This document shows positions 43,638-52,832 of a stretch of 64,000 nucleotides of DNA, piece after piece; positions within the stretch are counted from its first letter, which is position 1, and each line of letters opens with the position of its first letter. The translations under genes and the position numbers were made by a program. Source of the stretch: Aldehydirespirator sp965116665. GTDB taxonomy: Bacteria > Actinomycetota > Acidimicrobiia > Acidimicrobiales > Aldehydirespiratoraceae. Location of the stretch: positions 1,426,001-1,490,000 of the forward strand of contig OZ220709.1 in assembly GCA_965116665.1 (NCBI GenBank). The letters are read 5' to 3'. The notes under the pieces are model-generated. The model saw only the letters and a list, made by a program, of their open reading frames with translations. It was not told the DNA's origin and did no database searches.

Positions 43638-46600
43638 ATGCCTGGTGGCGCAGCCAACAGAGCGGGAATCGCCTACGAGAACCTTTGGATCGTGTTTCGC
43701 GTTGCGCAGATGCTGGAGGGGACGGTCAGCGCGTTGCGGCTGGAACCGCCGGGCCGAGCCGGGACCGGCATCGAGTTGACGGTCGTCGTTGACGGCGTCG
43801 AGTGGGGTGAGCAGACCAAGGACACCCAACGCAACTGGACGATCACCCGACTCATCCGCGAGGGTGTGCTTGGTGACGCGAAGGTCCAGATTGCTGATCT
43901 GGGACGATGTTTCCGTTTCGTGGCTTCGTCCGCCGCGAACGATCTCGGCACCTTGGCGAATCGGGCGAGAAAGTGTGAGTCCTTCGCCGAGTTTGGCGGC
44001 GCCATAGGCAGCGACTTGCGGGACCGGCTTGCTGAGGTCGCTAGAGAGTGGGATGTCTCCGAGACCGACGCCTGGCCTCTCCTTCGGAAGGTGGAGGTGC
44101 AGCAAGTATCTGTGGACGCGCTGAGACTGAACGTTGATAGCAAGCTGCGGCTGCTGTACGGCGATGATCCCGACCGTGTCATGGACGTGGTCCTGAAGTT
44201 CTGCGAGCAGCACATCCATGAGACGGTCACTGCCCCGCAGGTTTCTGCACATCTTGAGTCCGCGGGTCTGGTGAGGCGACTGATCGTGGCCGACTCGAAC
44301 ATCATCGCCGAGCTACGCAGATCACTTGAGCGCCTAACGCGCAGGGCCGACGGCGCCAAGCCCAGCATCGGGCTGGTTGCTCGCGCTGATGTCGATGCTG
44401 TTCTTGGGCTGCTGCGCGAGCCTGACGGCGCCCAGATCGTCGTCGTCGATGGGCGGGCCGGATACGGAAAGTCAACCGTCGCCTCAGAAGTGGCGACGAG
44501 TCTGGAGGCGGAAGGCTGGTTCGTAGCAGCTGTCCGGATGGACACAGACCAGTCGATGTCCACATCGAGACATCTAGGTCATGTGATGGGCCTGTCCGAC
44601 TCGCCGTCGGTGCTGCTCGACGGCGTCTCAGACGGTTTGCCGGCGCTTCTCGTGGTGGACCAACTCGATGCTGTCAGCCTCTTCAGCGGCCGGATGCCGG
44701 ACAACTTCGAGGCCGTGCACGAAGCCATCGACGAGATCCGGTGGAGCCCCAGCGTCAAAGTTCTGCTGGCTGCTCGCACAGCCGACCTTGAAGGGGATCC
44801 GCGTCTGCGCTCGCTGATGCACTCTGAGCAAGGAGCCAGTCGGCACACTTTGGGCGATCTCAACCTTGAGGCCGTCAGGGAACATCTGGCAGCCAACGAC
44901 ATCGCGCCGCCAACCTCGGACTCCACTATGGGATTGCTTCGCACGCCGCTGCATCTTGCGGTGTTCTGCCGGCTGCCGCAGGAGGCGCACGCCATCGAGC
45001 ACGCGACGCTGCAGAACCTCTATGCGTACTACACGACGGACATTCGCGACAGGATCGGGCGCCGCCTGGGAGGTTTGGACTGGGGGCCGATGACCGGCGC
45101 CCTGGTCGGCTACATGAGTGACAAGGAGGTCCTAGCTGCGCCCGTCGGGGTGCTCGACTCCGTGGAACCGCGCCAAGTCGGGGCGCTGGTGTCTGCGTCG
45201 GTGATCGTCGAGGACGCCGGGCGGTACGCGTTCTTCCACGAGTCGTACTTCGACTACCTGTTCGCCCGAGACTTCGTGGCGACCGGCAGGAGCCTGAGAG
45301 AGTTCCTGCTGGACTCGGGTCAGCACCTGTTCCGGCGCGCCCAGACCCGCCAAGTGCTCGAGCATCTCGCCGCGACTGACCCGCAGCGGTTCATCTCGGT
45401 TGTGGTCGAGTTGCTCGAATGCGACGCCATCAGATTCCATCTCAAGGTTGTTGTCGTTGCCGTGCTGCGCCAGATCAACCCCGTGCCTGAGCACTGGACA
45501 GCCTTGGAGGATCTGGCGTGGAGCGGCTCACCGCTCGGGGCCAGGTTGCTCACGCTGCTGTGCGCACCGGGATGGTTCGACGCCGCAGACAGCCTGGGTC
45601 GGTGGGAGGCATGGCTTGAGGATCCCAAGCGGGCCGAGACCGCCCGCGACGAACTCGCGATCGTCGCGAAGCGTCGCCCCGCCCGGGTCGCGGAACTCAT
45701 CCGTCCCCGCCTGGAGGACTCCGAGCCGTGGCGCCACTGCCTGCGGAGGATCATGTGGTTGTCGCTGTGCAGCGAACTTGTCGATCTGATCGCCGAGGCG
45801 ATCACGACGGGACTCTTTGACGACGCTGACCGCCCGACGGGGGCCTTTGACTTCTGGATGAACCTGCACCGGTTCAAAGACGACGATCCTGCCGGCGCGG
45901 CCCGGCTTATCGGGGCGTTTCTCGACCGCGGCCTAGAACGCGCCATGCTCTCCGGCAGCGCTGATCCGTTTAAGTCCGGGCATCTGCGTTCGCGCTCTCA
46001 ATCCGAGTCAGAAATCGTCGACGTGGCGCGCAAAGCCCCAGCCGAGTTCATCGACCATGTGCTGCCGTTCGTGGTTGAAGTCGCGGGAGCCGACCTGCAC
46101 CATCCCCACGGGGAACTACCTGTCGGGCGATGGCATGGCCGCTTGTCGTTCGTACACGGTGTGGACAACGTCGTGTTCGCCGCCACCGAGAAGGCTCTGC
46201 TGGCGCTGGCGGAACAGGATCCGGCGCAATGCGTCGACGCTCTGGCACCGCTGCGCTCCGCGGAGATCTTCGAGCTGCGATACCTGGCCTGCCGAGCCCT
46301 AGCGAACCTGCGAGACGCTGACGATGCGGTCAGCTGGCTGGTGTCGGACCAGCGCAATCTCATGCTGGGATCGGGCGGCGTCTCGAAGTCGGCGGCACGC
46401 GAGCTGATCGAGCAATGCTCGCCCGGATGCTCTACCGGTCTGTTCGACGCGCTGGAGGTCGCGATACTCGACCACTGGCCGATCTGGGAGACAGACGAGG
46501 TTCGCGGCTATAGCCAATATGGGCTGCTCGCGGCGCTGGACTCCACGAGGCTGTCCCCAACAGCACGGCAGCGACTCCACGAACTGGAGAGCCGGTTCCC

Positions 46601-48020
46601 GGACGGGCCACCGCAACCAGCGGAGCCTGCCGCTTGGTCCGGCGCTGTGGGGTCACCGATCGACGGCGACGAGTCCGTGCACATGTCCGACGACGACTGG
46701 ATCGACGCCCTGCAGCGATACACCGACGACGAACCGCGATGGGACGGCGAGCGCGTCGTCGGCGGCGCACGCCAGCTAGCCGACATGCTCGGCGAACAAG
46801 CCAAGGATGACCCTGAACGCTTCTCGCAGATCGCGCTCCGCTTCGACGAAGACATCCCTGAAGCCGCGATGAACGCGGTCATCCGCAACGCCGAAGGCCG
46901 GGTCGGGGTCGATGTCCTGACCGACCTGTGCGAGCATGCCCACCGCGTCCACGGCTCGCAGGTCGGACGCTCGGTGTGCAGCGCGATCGGTCGTGCCGAC
47001 GCCGTGAACTCGCGTCTGGTGGCACTACTCACCGTCTACGCAAGCGACGCCGACCCCGAACGCGAGGAAGCCCGAACCGAAGCCATCACTGGCGACTACC
47101 TCTACGGCGGCGACTTCCTTACAGCCGGGTTGAGTTCCACGCGGGGACAGGCAGCCTTCTCAGCAGCCAAGCTGCTGTTCAGATCAGCCGACCACCTCGA
47201 CGCCTTGATGCCCGCAGTGGACGCCCTCACTCAAGATCCCATAGTCGCGGTGCGAGTCTGGGCCGCCTACGCGGTCACCGCTTTGTTGAACCATGCAGCC
47301 CCTCAGGCGCTGGACTTGGCCGAGCGCATCTTCGACGACGACATCGCAGTCCTCGATGCCCAAACCTGCGAGGACCTGCTCACCTACGCCGTGTTGCGCG
47401 ACCCCGACCGCTTCGCCCCAACACTGGCCGAAGCTATCGCAGGCCCCGAAGAGACCGCGGTCCCGGCCGGCCGGATCTGGGCGATAGCACGCCTGCGCGA
47501 ACGACTGCCCGCCGGCATCGCCACTGACGTCTGTGCCCTGCCAATAGAGGCTCGCCGCGGTGCCGTCGAGGCATTCGCGTTCAATGTTGCAGACAGCCTC
47601 GATGACCTGCGCCGCGTGTTTGACGACGACGATCCCGAGGTCCAGGAGAACATCGGGACCGCTGTCTCCAGACTCGATTATGTCCCGGCATCCGAGTTGG
47701 AAGACCTGATCGGCGGTCTCACCGAGAGCAGCGCATTCCCCCGACACATGGACAGCCTCATGTACGCGCTCGAACAACTGCCCGCTGAGATACCGGCCAA
47801 CGCCATCACCGCATGCGAACGCGTCGTCGAGATCACCGCAGCCGACCACGCCGACCCATCGACACCCAACTCCCTACCCGGCCCCCATCTCACAACGGTC
47901 GTGCTGCGCCTGTACCGACAGGGAGACCGAGACTCCAGAGTCCGCTGCCTGGACATCATCGACCGCCTCGCAGAGTTCAACCTGTACGACCTAGAGACAA
48001 CACTCGACAGCGAGAGATAG
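43638..48020 (+). CDS. Large STAND NTPase with N-terminal nuclease-like domain (Avs-like defence protein)
   Basis: The protein has 1,460 residues from ATG 43638 (GTG codons three and four codons earlier are possible). The N-terminal about 110 residues (GGAANRAGIAYENLWIVFRV; TGIELTVVVDGVEWGEQTKD) match the Cap4/DUF4297-type PD-(D/E)xK pattern, with E46 and a Q59-x-K61 pair as likely catalytic residues. The central NTPase has Walker A GRAGYGKST (272-280) and Walker B ALLVVDQLD (336-344). The C-terminal about 800 residues are repetitive and helical (HEAT/TPR-like), presumably the sensor. This architecture is that of Avs-type STAND proteins that oligomerise on phage proteins and activate a nuclease. 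It is the last gene of module 2. No frameshift is seen over the whole length. Confidence 0.75.
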   Translation: MPGGAANRAGIAYENLWIVFRVAQMLEGTVSALRLEPPGRAGTGIELTVVVDGVEWGEQTKDTQRNWTITRLIREGVLGDAKVQIADLGRCFRFVASSAANDLGTLANRARKCESFAEFGGAIGSDLRDRLAEVAREWDVSETDAWPLLRKVEVQQVSVDALRLNVDSKLRLLYGDDPDRVMDVVLKFCEQHIHETVTAPQVSAHLESAGLVRRLIVADSNIIAELRRSLERLTRRADGAKPSIGLVARADVDAVLGLLREPDGAQIVVVDGRAGYGKSTVASEVATSLEAEGWFVAAVRMDTDQSMSTSRHLGHVMGLSDSPSVLLDGVSDGLPALLVVDQLDAVSLFSGRMPDNFEAVHEAIDEIRWSPSVKVLLAARTADLEGDPRLRSLMHSEQGASRHTLGDLNLEAVREHLAANDIAPPTSDSTMGLLRTPLHLAVFCRLPQEAHAIEHATLQNLYAYYTTDIRDRIGRRLGGLDWGPMTGALVGYMSDKEVLAAPVGVLDSVEPRQVGALVSASVIVEDAGRYAFFHESYFDYLFARDFVATGRSLREFLLDSGQHLFRRAQTRQVLEHLAATDPQRFISVVVELLECDAIRFHLKVVVVAVLRQINPVPEHWTALEDLAWSGSPLGARLLTLLCAPGWFDAADSLGRWEAWLEDPKRAETARDELAIVAKRRPARVAELIRPRLEDSEPWRHCLRRIMWLSLCSELVDLIAEAITTGLFDDADRPTGAFDFWMNLHRFKDDDPAGAARLIGAFLDRGLERAMLSGSADPFKSGHLRSRSQSESEIVDVARKAPAEFIDHVLPFVVEVAGADLHHPHGELPVGRWHGRLSFVHGVDNVVFAATEKALLALAEQDPAQCVDALAPLRSAEIFELRYLACRALANLRDADDAVSWLVSDQRNLMLGSGGVSKSAARELIEQCSPGCSTGLFDALEVAILDHWPIWETDEVRGYSQYGLLAALDSTRLSPTARQRLHELESRFPDGPPQPAEPAAWSGAVGSPIDGDESVHMSDDDWIDALQRYTDDEPRWDGERVVGGARQLADMLGEQAKDDPERFSQIALRFDEDIPEAAMNAVIRNAEGRVGVDVLTDLCEHAHRVHGSQVGRSVCSAIGRADAVNSRLVALLTVYASDADPEREEARTEAITGDYLYGGDFLTAGLSSTRGQAAFSAAKLLFRSADHLDALMPAVDALTQDPIVAVRVWAAYAVTALLNHAAPQALDLAERIFDDDIAVLDAQTCEDLLTYAVLRDPDRFAPTLAEAIAGPEETAVPAGRIWAIARLRERLPAGIATDVCALPIEARRGAVEAFAFNVADSLDDLRRVFDDDDPEVQENIGTAVSRLDYVPASELEDLIGGLTESSAFPRHMDSLMYALEQLPAEIPANAITACERVVEITAADHADPSTPNSLPGPHLTTVVLRLYRQGDRDSRVRCLDIIDRLAEFNLYDLETTLDSER

Positions 48021-48149
48021 CACCGCAGCAACATCACCAGTGCTCTATACGACGAAGGCGGCGGCGTCGACTGTGAGTGGCGTATGGATCCGGCTTGCGG
48101 ACAGACCGGCCTCGGTGGCCGGCTGATGCCCCCTGCAGCGAGGAGGGGA

Positions 48150-48272
48150 CCGGTTCTGCTCCACTATGGGCGGCACCACTGCGTTCTATGGAAACCCGCC
48201 CCTAGAATTATGGAAACCCTTCCGACGGGTGGGTGGACGCCCCTTCTGACCTCGGCAGAAACTAACTCCATC
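48150..48272. repeat. Mobile-module right end, copy 2
   Basis: TTCTATGGAAACCCGCCCC at 48184 aligns with TTCTATGAAAACTCGCCCC at 29873 and continues in register through TTATGGAA, a GGGT-(8 nt)-GCCC stem-loop and CTTCTG to CTAACTCCATC (48262-48272), the inverted partner of 30004-30014. No recombinase gene is adjacent here; the STAND gene ends about 130 bases to its left. Confidence 0.72.
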
Positions 48273-48289
48273 AACCACCACTGACTGAC

Positions 48290-48466
48290 TGAGGGGTGTC
48301 AGCGAGTCTCGCGTCATCGGGTTAGTAGGTTCCGCATACGAGCGCCCATTCTGGGCTGCTGAGACCGCTTTGGCCGTTGTGGCTGGCTCTGCGTCGCGCT
48401 GATGCCTTCTTGCTGGCTCAGCCGCCGCCGCGATAGGTGTTCATGGGCGCGCTGAAGCTGGCGGTT
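48290..48466. repeat. Mobile-module left end, copy 3
   Basis: TGAGGGGTGTCAGCGAG, then CATCGGGTTAGTAGGTTCCG, CTCTGCGTCGCGC and GGGCGCGCTGAAGCTGGCGG follow the same order and spacing as 18866-19041. The strong hairpin is degraded (TGAAGCTGGCGGTTCA only) and no transposase follows. Confidence 0.72.
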
Positions 48467-48514
48467 CAGTAACAGGCAGCCCCACGAGGTCACCGCTTCC
48501 TCGGTTGTCAAGAC

Positions 48515-48876
48515 TTGCTGAATAGTAACGTTTGCGTTACCATTGTCACCATCGAGATAAAGGAGTACCTCGATGACCGGGGCCGCAGTCCTTTCGGTCG
48601 CTGGTTCAAGCGTCTCAACGCCCAGGCCGCAGCCAAGGTGACGACGGCCATCACCCGCATGGGGGCGGGAAATCTGACCAGCGTCAAGAGCGTGGGGGGT
48701 GGAGTCTCTGAGTGTCGCATAGATTTCGGCCCCGGCTACAGGGTCTACCTCGGCAGGGACGGGGACACCCTGATCATCCTGCTCGGGGGTGGGACCAAGA
48801 ACGCCAGCAGACGGACATCAAGCACGCCCGCAGACTCTGGCAGGAGTACAAGCGTCGCAAGCAACAGGAGGCATGA
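48515..48876 (+). pseudogene. HigB/RelE-type toxin gene with frameshift
   Basis: TIEIKEYLDDRGRSPFGRWF, then SVKSVGGGVSECRIDFGPGY and RVYLGRDGDTLIILLGGGTK match the COG3657 addiction-module killer family. The tail is in the next frame (QQTDIKHARRLWQEYKRRKQ) and stops at 48876, four bases before the antitoxin ATG. One missing base at about 48799 (AAGAACGCCAG) explains the shift. The only in-frame start is TTG 48515 and no ribosome-binding site is seen. Confidence 0.72.
48525..48540. promoter_or_regulatory. Palindrome, probable toxin-antitoxin operator
   Basis: GTAACG-TTTG-CGTTAC is a perfect 6-bp inverted repeat at the very start of the toxin gene, with TTGTCA about 15 bases upstream. Position and symmetry suit autorepression by the HigA-like antitoxin. 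Confidence 0.5.
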
Positions 48877-48879
48877 GAC

Positions 48880-49212
48880 ATGGCACTCACCCGTGATTTC
48901 AAAGAGACCGTAAAGGACCGGGCCTCTCGCGACCCGGAGTTCCGAGACGCGTTGCTGTCAGAGGCCGTCGAGTGCCTACTCGCCGGGGACCTAGATGCAG
49001 GCAAGATCGTGCTGCGCGATTACATCAACGCCACCGTCGGCTTCAAGGCGCTCGGCTCCCTAACGAACAAGCCACCGAAGAGTCTTATGCGGATGTTCTC
49101 GCCGGGTGGTAATCCCCAGGCCCGAAACCTGTTTGTGGTCATCCGATGCATTCAGCAGCATGAGGGCGTGGCTCTTGAAGTGAAGCCCATTCGAACTGTG
49201 AGCGCTAGCTGA
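48880..49212 (+). CDS. HigA-like antitoxin with C-terminus altered by IS21
   Basis: A 110-residue XRE-type antitoxin: DPEFRDALLSEAVECLLAGD, LDAGKIVLRDYINATVGFKA and NKPPKSLMRMFSPGGNPQAR (recognition helix) are the COG3636 pattern. The IS21 element at 49197 enters at the IRT codons, so the present end is IRTVSAS. Removing the element with one CGAAC copy restores IRTSQALHAAQSPQRPA. Confidence 0.8.
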   Translation: MALTRDFKETVKDRASRDPEFRDALLSEAVECLLAGDLDAGKIVLRDYINATVGFKALGSLTNKPPKSLMRMFSPGGNPQARNLFVVIRCIQQHEGVALEVKPIRTVSAS

Positions 49213-49351
49213 ATCTCGCGTTATGCGCTAACTGAAATTCGCGTTGGCGTCGGGGGTCTTCTGGCCCGGCATCAGCATCCACCAACTGCGGGGGTGGCTC
49301 CCCCAGCGTGTCGAGCGACCAAGCCACGACAGCGCTGGAGGAGCCGGCCCC

Positions 49352-50668
49352 ATGATGAACCAGGAGACCTACGTGAAGCTAGAGGACCTGCACAAGCAGG
49401 GTTGGACGATCAAGGAGATCGCCGCGGAGACCGGGTATCACCCGGCCACGATCTCGAAGTGGCTCAAGTGCGGGCCGCCTGTGAGACGGGCGGTGAGCGA
49501 CGAAGCGAAGGTGATGACGGCCCGTTGGGCAGAGCGGATCGAGGCGCTGGTGAGGGCGTATCCGCGGCTTTTGGGTGTCAGCGTGTGGCGCTGTCTGCGG
49601 GCCGAGGGCTTCGAGGGGTGTTATTCGACGGTGACTGGGGAGCTGCGCCGGATCCGGGGCCCGAGGTTCACAGCGGCGGATCGGGTGTCGGTGCCGATTC
49701 ACACCGATCCCGGCGAGGAGGCCCAGTTCGACTTCTGCAACCTCGACGCAGTCGCTCGACGCTGGGGCTGGCGCGGCCCGCTGCGCTGTTTCGGGATGAT
49801 CTTGTGCTGGAGCCGGCACCGGGTGTGGTGGTTCTGTGGCAGCGAGGACCGCAACAGCACCTTCGAGGGCATGGTGCGGTTCTTTGAGGCCGTCGGCGGC
49901 GCCCCGGCGGTGTGCCGCACCGACCGGATGGGCGCGCTGGGAACCTCTCAGGGATCTCGGTTCGTGCTGTGTCCCGCGGCGGTTGAGTTCGCGGCCCATC
50001 ACAGCACAAGGATCGCCGCGTGCCGCGCCGGCGACGCCAAGCGCAAGGGCAAAGTCGAGCGGCCGTTTCGGCAGTTGCGTGAGACGCTCATTCCCGAGAT
50101 CGAAGCCGAGGGCGTGCCGGAGTCGCTCGACGAGCTCAACCGGCGCGCCGAGCTGTGGCTGGCCGCGCATGTGCATGCTGTGGCCTCGCGCAGCACCGGC
50201 GCCCGCCCCTGTGAGCGTCTCATCGTTGAGCGGCCGTTCCTGTCGCCTCTGCCGGCGGGCCGCTTCGACACCGACTACGTCCAAGTGCGCCGTGTGCACA
50301 ACATCTTGCCGTTCGTGAGCGTCGACGGCGTGCGCTACTCGGTGCCGCCTGAGACCCTCGGACAGCTCACAGAGGTCCGCCGTCGGGTGGGATCTGAGCG
50401 TTTGGAGGTGCGTTGGGCCGGGCGGCTCGTCGCGGTCCACACTGTCGCCGCGGGCCGCGGCGACGACGTGTGGGACCCCATCCACCGCCAGGCCGCCGAG
50501 ACCGCGGCCCTCGCCGGGCGCCCGCGGCGGCCGCGGCTGCGCCTCGCTGCTGCGAACCCCGAACCCGAACCCGGCCTCATCGACGTCGGCGACGGCTTCG
50601 ACGTCGACCCCGTGGACCTGTCACAGCGCTACCCGCTGACCACCGCCGACGGCGAGGCCCAGCGATGA
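49352..50668 (+). CDS. istA: IS21 transposase IstA
   Basis: The protein has 438 residues; GGAGGAG lies nine bases before ATG 49352. It has an HTH (WTIKEIAAETGYHPATISKW) and an rve core with D (HTDPGEEAQFDFCNLDAV), D (VCRTDRMGALG) and E (CRAGDAKRKGKVERPFRQLR), then the IstA C-terminal beta domain (VSVDGVRYSVPPETLGQLTE). Its stop overlaps the istB start (ATGA). Intact and probably active. Confidence 0.93.
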   Translation: MMNQETYVKLEDLHKQGWTIKEIAAETGYHPATISKWLKCGPPVRRAVSDEAKVMTARWAERIEALVRAYPRLLGVSVWRCLRAEGFEGCYSTVTGELRRIRGPRFTAADRVSVPIHTDPGEEAQFDFCNLDAVARRWGWRGPLRCFGMILCWSRHRVWWFCGSEDRNSTFEGMVRFFEAVGGAPAVCRTDRMGALGTSQGSRFVLCPAAVEFAAHHSTRIAACRAGDAKRKGKVERPFRQLRETLIPEIEAEGVPESLDELNRRAELWLAAHVHAVASRSTGARPCERLIVERPFLSPLPAGRFDTDYVQVRRVHNILPFVSVDGVRYSVPPETLGQLTEVRRRVGSERLEVRWAGRLVAVHTVAAGRGDDVWDPIHRQAAETAALAGRPRRPRLRLAAANPEPEPGLIDVGDGFDVDPVDLSQRYPLTTADGEAQR

Positions 50669-51453
50669 GCGGCCTCTATGAGCAGATCAAAGACGACCTC
50701 GGCTACCTGCGCCTCGACGCCGCGGCCGGATGTTTCGCCGCCCTCGCCGAGCAGGCCCACACAGACGGCTGGACCCACATCGAGTTCCTCGCCCGGCTCA
50801 TCGACACCCAAGCCACAGCCGACCGCGACCGCCGCCTCACAGCCCGGATGCGCTACGCGAGGTTCCCGTTCCATCGACGCATCGAGGACTTCGACTTCGA
50901 GTTCCAGCCCACAGTGGACCCCAAACTCGTCGCCGACCTCGCCACCTTGAGATTCATCGACGAGCACCGGCCCATCATCTTCTTGGGCCAGCCCGGCTGC
51001 GGCAAGACCCACCTCGCCGTCGCGCTCGCGATCTGTGCCGTCGAAGCCGGCTACCGCGGCTACTTCACCACCGCCGACGCCATGGTCAAGACCCTGCTGC
51101 GCGCCGACCACGACGGCACCGCCTCCACCAAGATCAAGACCTACACATCGCCCACCGTGTTGGTGATCGACGACGTCGGGCTCATCCCCCTCAAGACACC
51201 CGACGCCTCGGCATGGTTCTTCGAGGTCGTCAACACCCGCTACAACCGCGGCAGCCCCACCATCGTCACCACCAACCGAGGCCTGCCAGAGTGGGGCAGC
51301 GCCTTCGGCGACACCGTCGTCGCAGCAGCCATCCTGGACCGGCTCATGCACAACGCCGTCGTGTTCAACATCCGCGGCCCCAGCTGGCGCCTCCGCGACC
51401 ACACCGGCCTCGAGATCGCCACCACCGAACCCGCCCAACGCAGAACCCGCTAA
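50665..51453 (+). CDS. istB: IS21 helper ATPase IstB
   Basis: A 262-residue protein. N-terminal helical domain, Walker A (FLGQPGCGKTHLAVALA), Walker B (TVLVIDDVGLIPL), sensor region (PTIVTTNRGLPEWGSAFGDT) and a C-terminal DRLMHNAVVFNIRGPSW motif. Coupled to istA. Confidence 0.93.
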   Translation: MSGLYEQIKDDLGYLRLDAAAGCFAALAEQAHTDGWTHIEFLARLIDTQATADRDRRLTARMRYARFPFHRRIEDFDFEFQPTVDPKLVADLATLRFIDEHRPIIFLGQPGCGKTHLAVALAICAVEAGYRGYFTTADAMVKTLLRADHDGTASTKIKTYTSPTVLVIDDVGLIPLKTPDASAWFFEVVNTRYNRGSPTIVTTNRGLPEWGSAFGDTVVAAAILDRLMHNAVVFNIRGPSWRLRDHTGLEIATTEPAQRRTR

Positions 51454-51626
51454 CCTCACCAGCGCCGACCGGAACCCTCGCCACGACGCGACTCTCCGTT
51501 AGCACCAATCGCGACTCTCGCTTAGCGCCAACACGAACAAGTCAGGCCTTGCATGCGGCCCAATCCCCGCAAAGACCAGCTTGATTTGGTCAGGGTTGGG
51601 CTTCCCCCCGAATCTTGGAGTGTTGG

Positions 51627-52502
51627 TTAGGCGGCTTGGGCTTGTTCGTGGTCGAGGGGGCTGGTCATGTTGTTGGCGGAGTGTGGGCGTAGGGGGTTGT
51701 ACCAGGTGTCGATCCAGGCGGCGATGTCTCGCCGGGGGTGGTCGCGTGTCTGCCAGCGCCGCCGGGAGATGAGCTCGTGTTGCAGGGTGGAGAAGAACGA
51801 CTCGGCCGCGGCGTTGTCCAGCGCGCAGCCGACGCGCCCCATCGACTGGTTGACCCCGAGGCGCCGGCAGGCCTCGGCGAAGTCTCTGGAGCTGTACTGG
51901 GCGCCCTTGTCGGTGTGGAGGATCACGCCGGCGACGGAGCCGCCTCGGGTGGCGGCGGCCATGTTGAGCGCCGCGGCGGCGAGGCCGGCTGTGGGATGGC
52001 GCTCAGAGGTGGCGAAGCCCAGCATCGGGCGGCTGTAGAGGTCCTCGACGGTCGCGAGGAACACCGGCCCCTCGGCGGTGGGGATCTGCTTGAAGTCGCC
52101 GACCCGCTTCTGGTCGGGGGCCTCTGCGGTGAAGTCGCGCCTGAGCAGGTCGGGCACGGGATCGGCCGACTTGTCGGGCCGTGTCAGGCCCCGCCGGCGG
52201 CGCCGGGTGCGGGCCTGGAGCCCTTGGCGGGCCATGGAGGCCTCCACCGTCTTCTTGGACACCGTGTGGCCGTCTCGGCGCAGCTGGGCGCGCACCCGCG
52301 GCGAGCCGTAGGTCCCGCCGGACGCCTCGAAGCAGTCCTTGACCGCGGCATCAACGCGCTGTCGGCGCCTCCCGGCGACCGAGGGTCCGCGGCTGCGGCG
52401 CTCATAGAAGCTGGACTCGGCCACCCCCAGGGCCCGGCAGCAGACCACGTGAGGCACCCCGTGATCGGTCCTTTGGGCCGCGATGTGCTCGACCAGGCTC
52501 AC
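51627..52502 (-). CDS. IS3 transposase OrfB (copy a)
   Basis: The protein has 291 residues from the GTG overlapping the orfA stop. It carries SGGTYGSPRVRAQLRRDGH (HTH_21), then rve residues in VGDFKQIPTAEGPVF (D), ILHTDKGAQYSSRDFAEA (D) and DNAAAESFFSTLQHEL (E). It has Arg where copy b has the conserved Trp (DQKR versus DQKW), a change just before the first catalytic Asp. Confidence 0.93.
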   Translation of the reverse strand: MSLVEHIAAQRTDHGVPHVVCCRALGVAESSFYERRSRGPSVAGRRRQRVDAAVKDCFEASGGTYGSPRVRAQLRRDGHTVSKKTVEASMARQGLQARTRRRRRGLTRPDKSADPVPDLLRRDFTAEAPDQKRVGDFKQIPTAEGPVFLATVEDLYSRPMLGFATSERHPTAGLAAAALNMAAATRGGSVAGVILHTDKGAQYSSRDFAEACRRLGVNQSMGRVGCALDNAAAESFFSTLQHELISRRRWQTRDHPRRDIAAWIDTWYNPLRPHSANNMTSPLDHEQAQAA

Positions 52503-52786
52503 CGCGTCGCCTCCCTGACCCAAAGGACCACCGATCGTTTGAGCACATCACGCTCCATCTCCAACTCGGCGCAGCGGCGGCGCAGCCTCACCAACTCGGC
52601 ACGCTCGTCGCCGTCGAGACGCTCGCCCGAGCGCTCGGCGCGGTCCTTGCGGACCCAGTTGCCCAACGTGCCCGCACCGATCCCCAGCTCGCGGGCCACC
52701 TCAGCGACCGATCTGCGAGTCTCTTGGACGATCCGCACAGCACCGGCCTTGAACTCCGGGTCGTACCGTCTTCGTGTCTCAGGCAT
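52499..52786 (-). CDS. IS3 OrfA (copy a)
   Basis: A 95-residue HTH protein: RRRYDPEFKAGAVRIVQETR, IGAGTLGNWVRKDRAE and a leucine-zipper-like tail (LVRLRRRCAELEMERDVLKR). Identical in sequence to copy b. Confidence 0.93.
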   Translation of the reverse strand: MPETRRRYDPEFKAGAVRIVQETRRSVAEVARELGIGAGTLGNWVRKDRAERSGERLDGDERAELVRLRRRCAELEMERDVLKRSVVLWVREATR

Positions 52787-52832
52787 GGCGTCTCCTCTTA
52801 GACGATGCCTCCAAGATCAGGGGGGATGCTCA

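Larger units (their letters stand above)
49197..51533 (+). mobile_element. IS21-family element with 5-bp target duplication
   Basis: Ends TGTGAGCGCTAGCTGA (49197) and inverted TGTTGGCGCTAAGCGA (51533), each with a second internal GCTAA-C-GA repeat. CGAAC flanks both sides (49192-49196, 51534-51538). It carries intact istA and istB. It belongs to a different lineage from the IS21 element at 32075. Confidence 0.93.
51597..52832 (-). mobile_element. IS3-family element, second type, copy a
   Basis: 1,236 bp, ends TGGGCTTCCCCCCGAATCTT and inverted TGAGCATCCCCCCTGATCTT. The same length and nearly the same sequence as 56449-57684, in opposite orientation. No target duplication recognised; its right end cuts into an ISL3 transposase gene. 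Confidence 0.93.

Noticed and set aside
29951..48290. Search for a duplicated tRNA 3' end (TTCAAATCCCCTACGG) at the module junctions, expected for tRNA-site integration.
   Set aside because: No copy was found at any junction, so classical integration into the tRNA 3' end is not supported by sequence.
51442..51459. AGAACCCGCTAACCTCAC, identical to the first module right end at 29951.
   Set aside because: Here it is the 3' end of istB plus following bases, lacks the rest of the right-end sequence and is not at a module border; kept as a caution rather than counted as a fourth end.
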